DNA of 64,000 bases. Source: Pelomonas baiyunensis. GTDB lineage: Bacteria > Pseudomonadota > Gammaproteobacteria > Burkholderiales > Burkholderiaceae_C. Of the stretch, positions 62,294-64,000 are shown piece by piece. The notes below the pieces were generated by a model. The model was not told the DNA's origin. It saw only the letters and a list, made by a program, of their open reading frames with translations, and ran no database searches. A program made the position numbers and the translations under genes. Location of the stretch: NCBI RefSeq assembly GCF_043555935.1, contig NZ_JBIGIB010000004.1, positions 372,001 through 436,000 of the forward strand, given 5' to 3'. The stretch's first letter is position 1. Each line of letters opens with the position of its first letter.

Positions 62294-63099
62294 CCTCCTC
62301 CACCGCCCCCACCCCCATCACCGCCCTGCTGGCCGACGACGAAGAAGCCCCCCGCGAACAACTGCGCGCTGCTCTGGCCCGGCTGTGGCCCGAACTGCAC
62401 ATCGTGGCCGCCAGCACCAACGGCGTCGAAGCCTGGGACGACTGCCTGGCCCATGAGCCGGCCATCGCCTTCCTGGACATCCGCATGCCGGGCCTGACCG
62501 GGCTGGACGTGGCCCGGCGCCTGTCGGCCCTGGCGGCGCCCCCGCTGATCGTGTTCGTCACGGCGTACAACGACCACGCCCTGGCCGCCTTCGACGCCGG
62601 CGCCGTGGACTACGTGCTCAAGCCCGTGGACGACGAGCGCCTGGCGCAGACGCTGACGCGCCTGAAGGCCCAGCTCCAGGCCCGCAACCAACCCGCCACG
62701 TCGCAGGCCACCCCGGCTGCGCCTGACATGGCCGCCCTGCAACGCCTGCTGGCCAGCCTGCCTCAGGCCAAGCCCACGCCCCGCCCCATCCAGGCCAGCG
62801 TGGGGCGCGAGGTGCAGCTCATCCAGCCCGACGACATCGTGTTCTTCGAGGCCGACCAGCGCTACACCCGCGTGGTGCACCACGGCGGCGATGCCCTCAT
62901 CCGCACCCCGCTGCGCGAGCTGCTGGCCCAACTGGACCCCGACCAGTTCTGGCAAATCCACCGCAGCGTGCTGGTGAACAGCCGCTGCATCGCCAAGGCC
63001 GTGCGGGTGGACGAGGGCACGATGGTGGTGACCCTGCGCGGGCGCGACGAGCGGCTGCCCGTGTCGCGCCAGTTCCAGGCACTGTTCAAGGGGCAGTGA
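62290..63099 (+). CDS. LytTR-family response regulator
   Basis: 269 residues. The receiver domain (about 10-130) has the acidic pair ADDEEAP near residue 15, the phosphorylated Asp in FLDIRMPG near 62, and the conserved Lys in YVLKPVDDE near 115. An Ala/Pro-rich linker leads to a LytTR DNA-binding domain (about 165-268: VGREVQLIQPDDIVFFEADQRYTRVV, FWQIHRSVLVNSRCI). It is the partner of the upstream kinase. LytTR regulators bind direct repeats near target promoters; targets are not visible here. Confidence 0.94.
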   Translation: MTSSTAPTPITALLADDEEAPREQLRAALARLWPELHIVAASTNGVEAWDDCLAHEPAIAFLDIRMPGLTGLDVARRLSALAAPPLIVFVTAYNDHALAAFDAGAVDYVLKPVDDERLAQTLTRLKAQLQARNQPATSQATPAAPDMAALQRLLASLPQAKPTPRPIQASVGREVQLIQPDDIVFFEADQRYTRVVHHGGDALIRTPLRELLAQLDPDQFWQIHRSVLVNSRCIAKAVRVDEGTMVVTLRGRDERLPVSRQFQALFKGQ

Positions 63100-63263
63100 C
63101 CCGGGCCGCTCGCCTTCAGCCCGCCTTCCGTTCGCCTTCAGCCCTCGGACAAACCCGGCCCGCGATTCGGGGGTGAAGCCGAACCTGCGCCCGGCGGCCT
63201 TTCACAATGGCCGGCTGCCTGTCCTCCCTAATGTTGGGGAGGCGCCCTGAAGGTTTCGCTGCC

Positions 63264-64000
63264 ATGCCCACCGCCCTGCCCACGCCGCGCTTCGACCACT
63301 TCTACCGCCACGACGAACTCACCGCCCTGCTGTTCGCCTACGCCGAGGCGCGGCCCAACCTGGTGTCGGTGCGCTCCATCGGCAAGAGCTACGAAGGCCG
63401 CGACATCTGGGTGGTGGTGGTCACCAACCTGGCCAGCGGCATGGACATCGACAAGCCGGCCCTCTGGGTGGACGGCAACATCCACGCCGCCGAGCTGACC
63501 GCCAGCACCACCTGCCTGTACTTCCTGCACCAGCTGCTCAGCGCGCATGGCGGCACCGCACCCGAGAGCGCCCAGATCAACCGCCTGCTGGACACCCGCA
63601 CCCTCTACCTGGTGCCGCGCCTGAACCCCGACGGCGCCGAGCTGGCCCTGGCCGACCGGCCGCGCCACATCCGCAGCTCCACCCGCCCCTACCCCTACAC
63701 CGAAGAGCCGGTGGACGGCCTGACGGCAGAAGACATCGACGGCGACGGCCGCATCCTGACCATGCGCGTGCCCGACCCGCACGGCGGCTACAAAAAGCAC
63801 GCCGGCGACCCGCGCCTGATGGTGCCGCGCGAGCCCGGCGAATTCGGCGGCGAGTACTACCGCCTCATCCCCGAGGGTTTCATCAAGAACCACGACGGCC
63901 TGACCGTGAAGGTCAACCCCGACCGTGAAGGGCTGGACCTGAACCGCAACTTCCCCGGCGAATGGCGCCAGGAGTACCAGCAGCTGGGTGCCGGCCCCTA
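63264..64000 (+). CDS. M14-family zinc carboxypeptidase, N-terminal part
   Basis: At least 245 residues; it runs off the right edge. The start FDHFYRHDELTALLFAYAEARPNLVSVRSIGKSYEGRDIW is the M14 pro-peptidase-like entry. Zinc ligands His and Glu lie in DGNIHAAELTAS near residues 74-77. LVPRLNPDG and LDLNRNFPGEW follow; the third ligand His would be just past the end. No signal peptide is evident, so it may be cytoplasmic or use a non-classical route. Likely removes C-terminal residues from peptides. Confidence 0.9.
   Translation, partial: MPTALPTPRFDHFYRHDELTALLFAYAEARPNLVSVRSIGKSYEGRDIWVVVVTNLASGMDIDKPALWVDGNIHAAELTASTTCLYFLHQLLSAHGGTAPESAQINRLLDTRTLYLVPRLNPDGAELALADRPRHIRSSTRPYPYTEEPVDGLTAEDIDGDGRILTMRVPDPHGGYKKHAGDPRLMVPREPGEFGGEYYRLIPEGFIKNHDGLTVKVNPDREGLDLNRNFPGEWRQEYQQLGAGP

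Overview
The window is a chromosomal segment of a high-GC Gram-negative bacterium, most likely a betaproteobacterium of the Burkholderiales (Roseateles/Mitsuaria/Rubrivivax-like; inferred from gene content, not from any marker alignment). Pointers are the minimal GspG-F-E 'secretion system X' locus, several c-di-GMP proteins, Xanthomonad/Caulobacter-style TonB receptors, a malate synthase G and short GC-rich intergenic repeats. I saw no rRNA, tRNA or CRISPR array.

Layout. 1-6504 (minus): a compact type II secretion-like operon, gspG, gspF, gspE, then GspL/PilM-, GspM/PilO- and GspC/PilP-like genes and the start of a secretin gene. A ~530 bp nested inverted repeat separates gspF from gspE. 7223-13879: a TauE/SafE permease, an HDOD protein, two GGDEF cyclases, two solitary periplasmic solute-binding proteins and an RluA-type pseudouridine synthase. 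14039-17771: a divergent MurA paralogue, an IS5-type element and a lower-GC scar holding a DUF6624 gene with an apparent frameshift and an internally deleted C39-type ABC exporter. 17772-21732: trhO, psd and a PAS-GGDEF-EAL protein whose GGDEF motif is degenerate.

21789-38346 is a complete carbohydrate-use locus. On the minus strand, in transcription order, lie a TonB receptor, GH1 beta-glucosidase, sugar-binding protein, two permeases, an ATPase, a flavin-dependent tryptophan-halogenase-like enzyme, a GH30 glycosidase and a sialate-O-acetylesterase-like enzyme. Divergent on the plus strand are a GH3 glucosidase and a LacI regulator. A perfect LacI-type palindrome lies between the two arms. 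From the ABC permease to the esterase every junction overlaps or is only a few bases long, so the halogenase is translationally tied to the sugar ABC transporter and the glycosidases.

38409-49581: trpS with a C-terminal extension, an ECF sigma factor followed by a membrane Ser/Thr kinase, an acyl-CoA ligase, a tandem hairpin repeat, DUF1992 and NTR/TIMP-like small proteins, and a divergent lysR/glcB pair with a long-arm inverted repeat between them. 49742-57410: two divergent TonB receptors (one with a carboxypeptidase-regulatory-like N-terminus, one with a terminator-like leader hairpin) and a geranylgeranyl-reductase-family flavoprotein. 57643-61099: a three-gene beta-oxidation/aromatic-CoA operon (enoyl-CoA hydratase, 3-hydroxyacyl-CoA dehydrogenase, 3-oxoadipyl-CoA-type thiolase) behind a TetR-like palindrome. 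61235-63099: a LytS/LytTR two-component pair. 63264-end: a truncated M14 zinc carboxypeptidase.

Two families of short dispersed intergenic repeats were found by eye (copies at 431 and 29493; 13896 and 57421). The second family shows a compensatory base-pair change in its hairpin. The best candidates for something not yet described are the halogenase coupled to the glucan operon, the inverted-repeat element inside the secretion operon, and the decayed DUF6624/C39 exporter scar.
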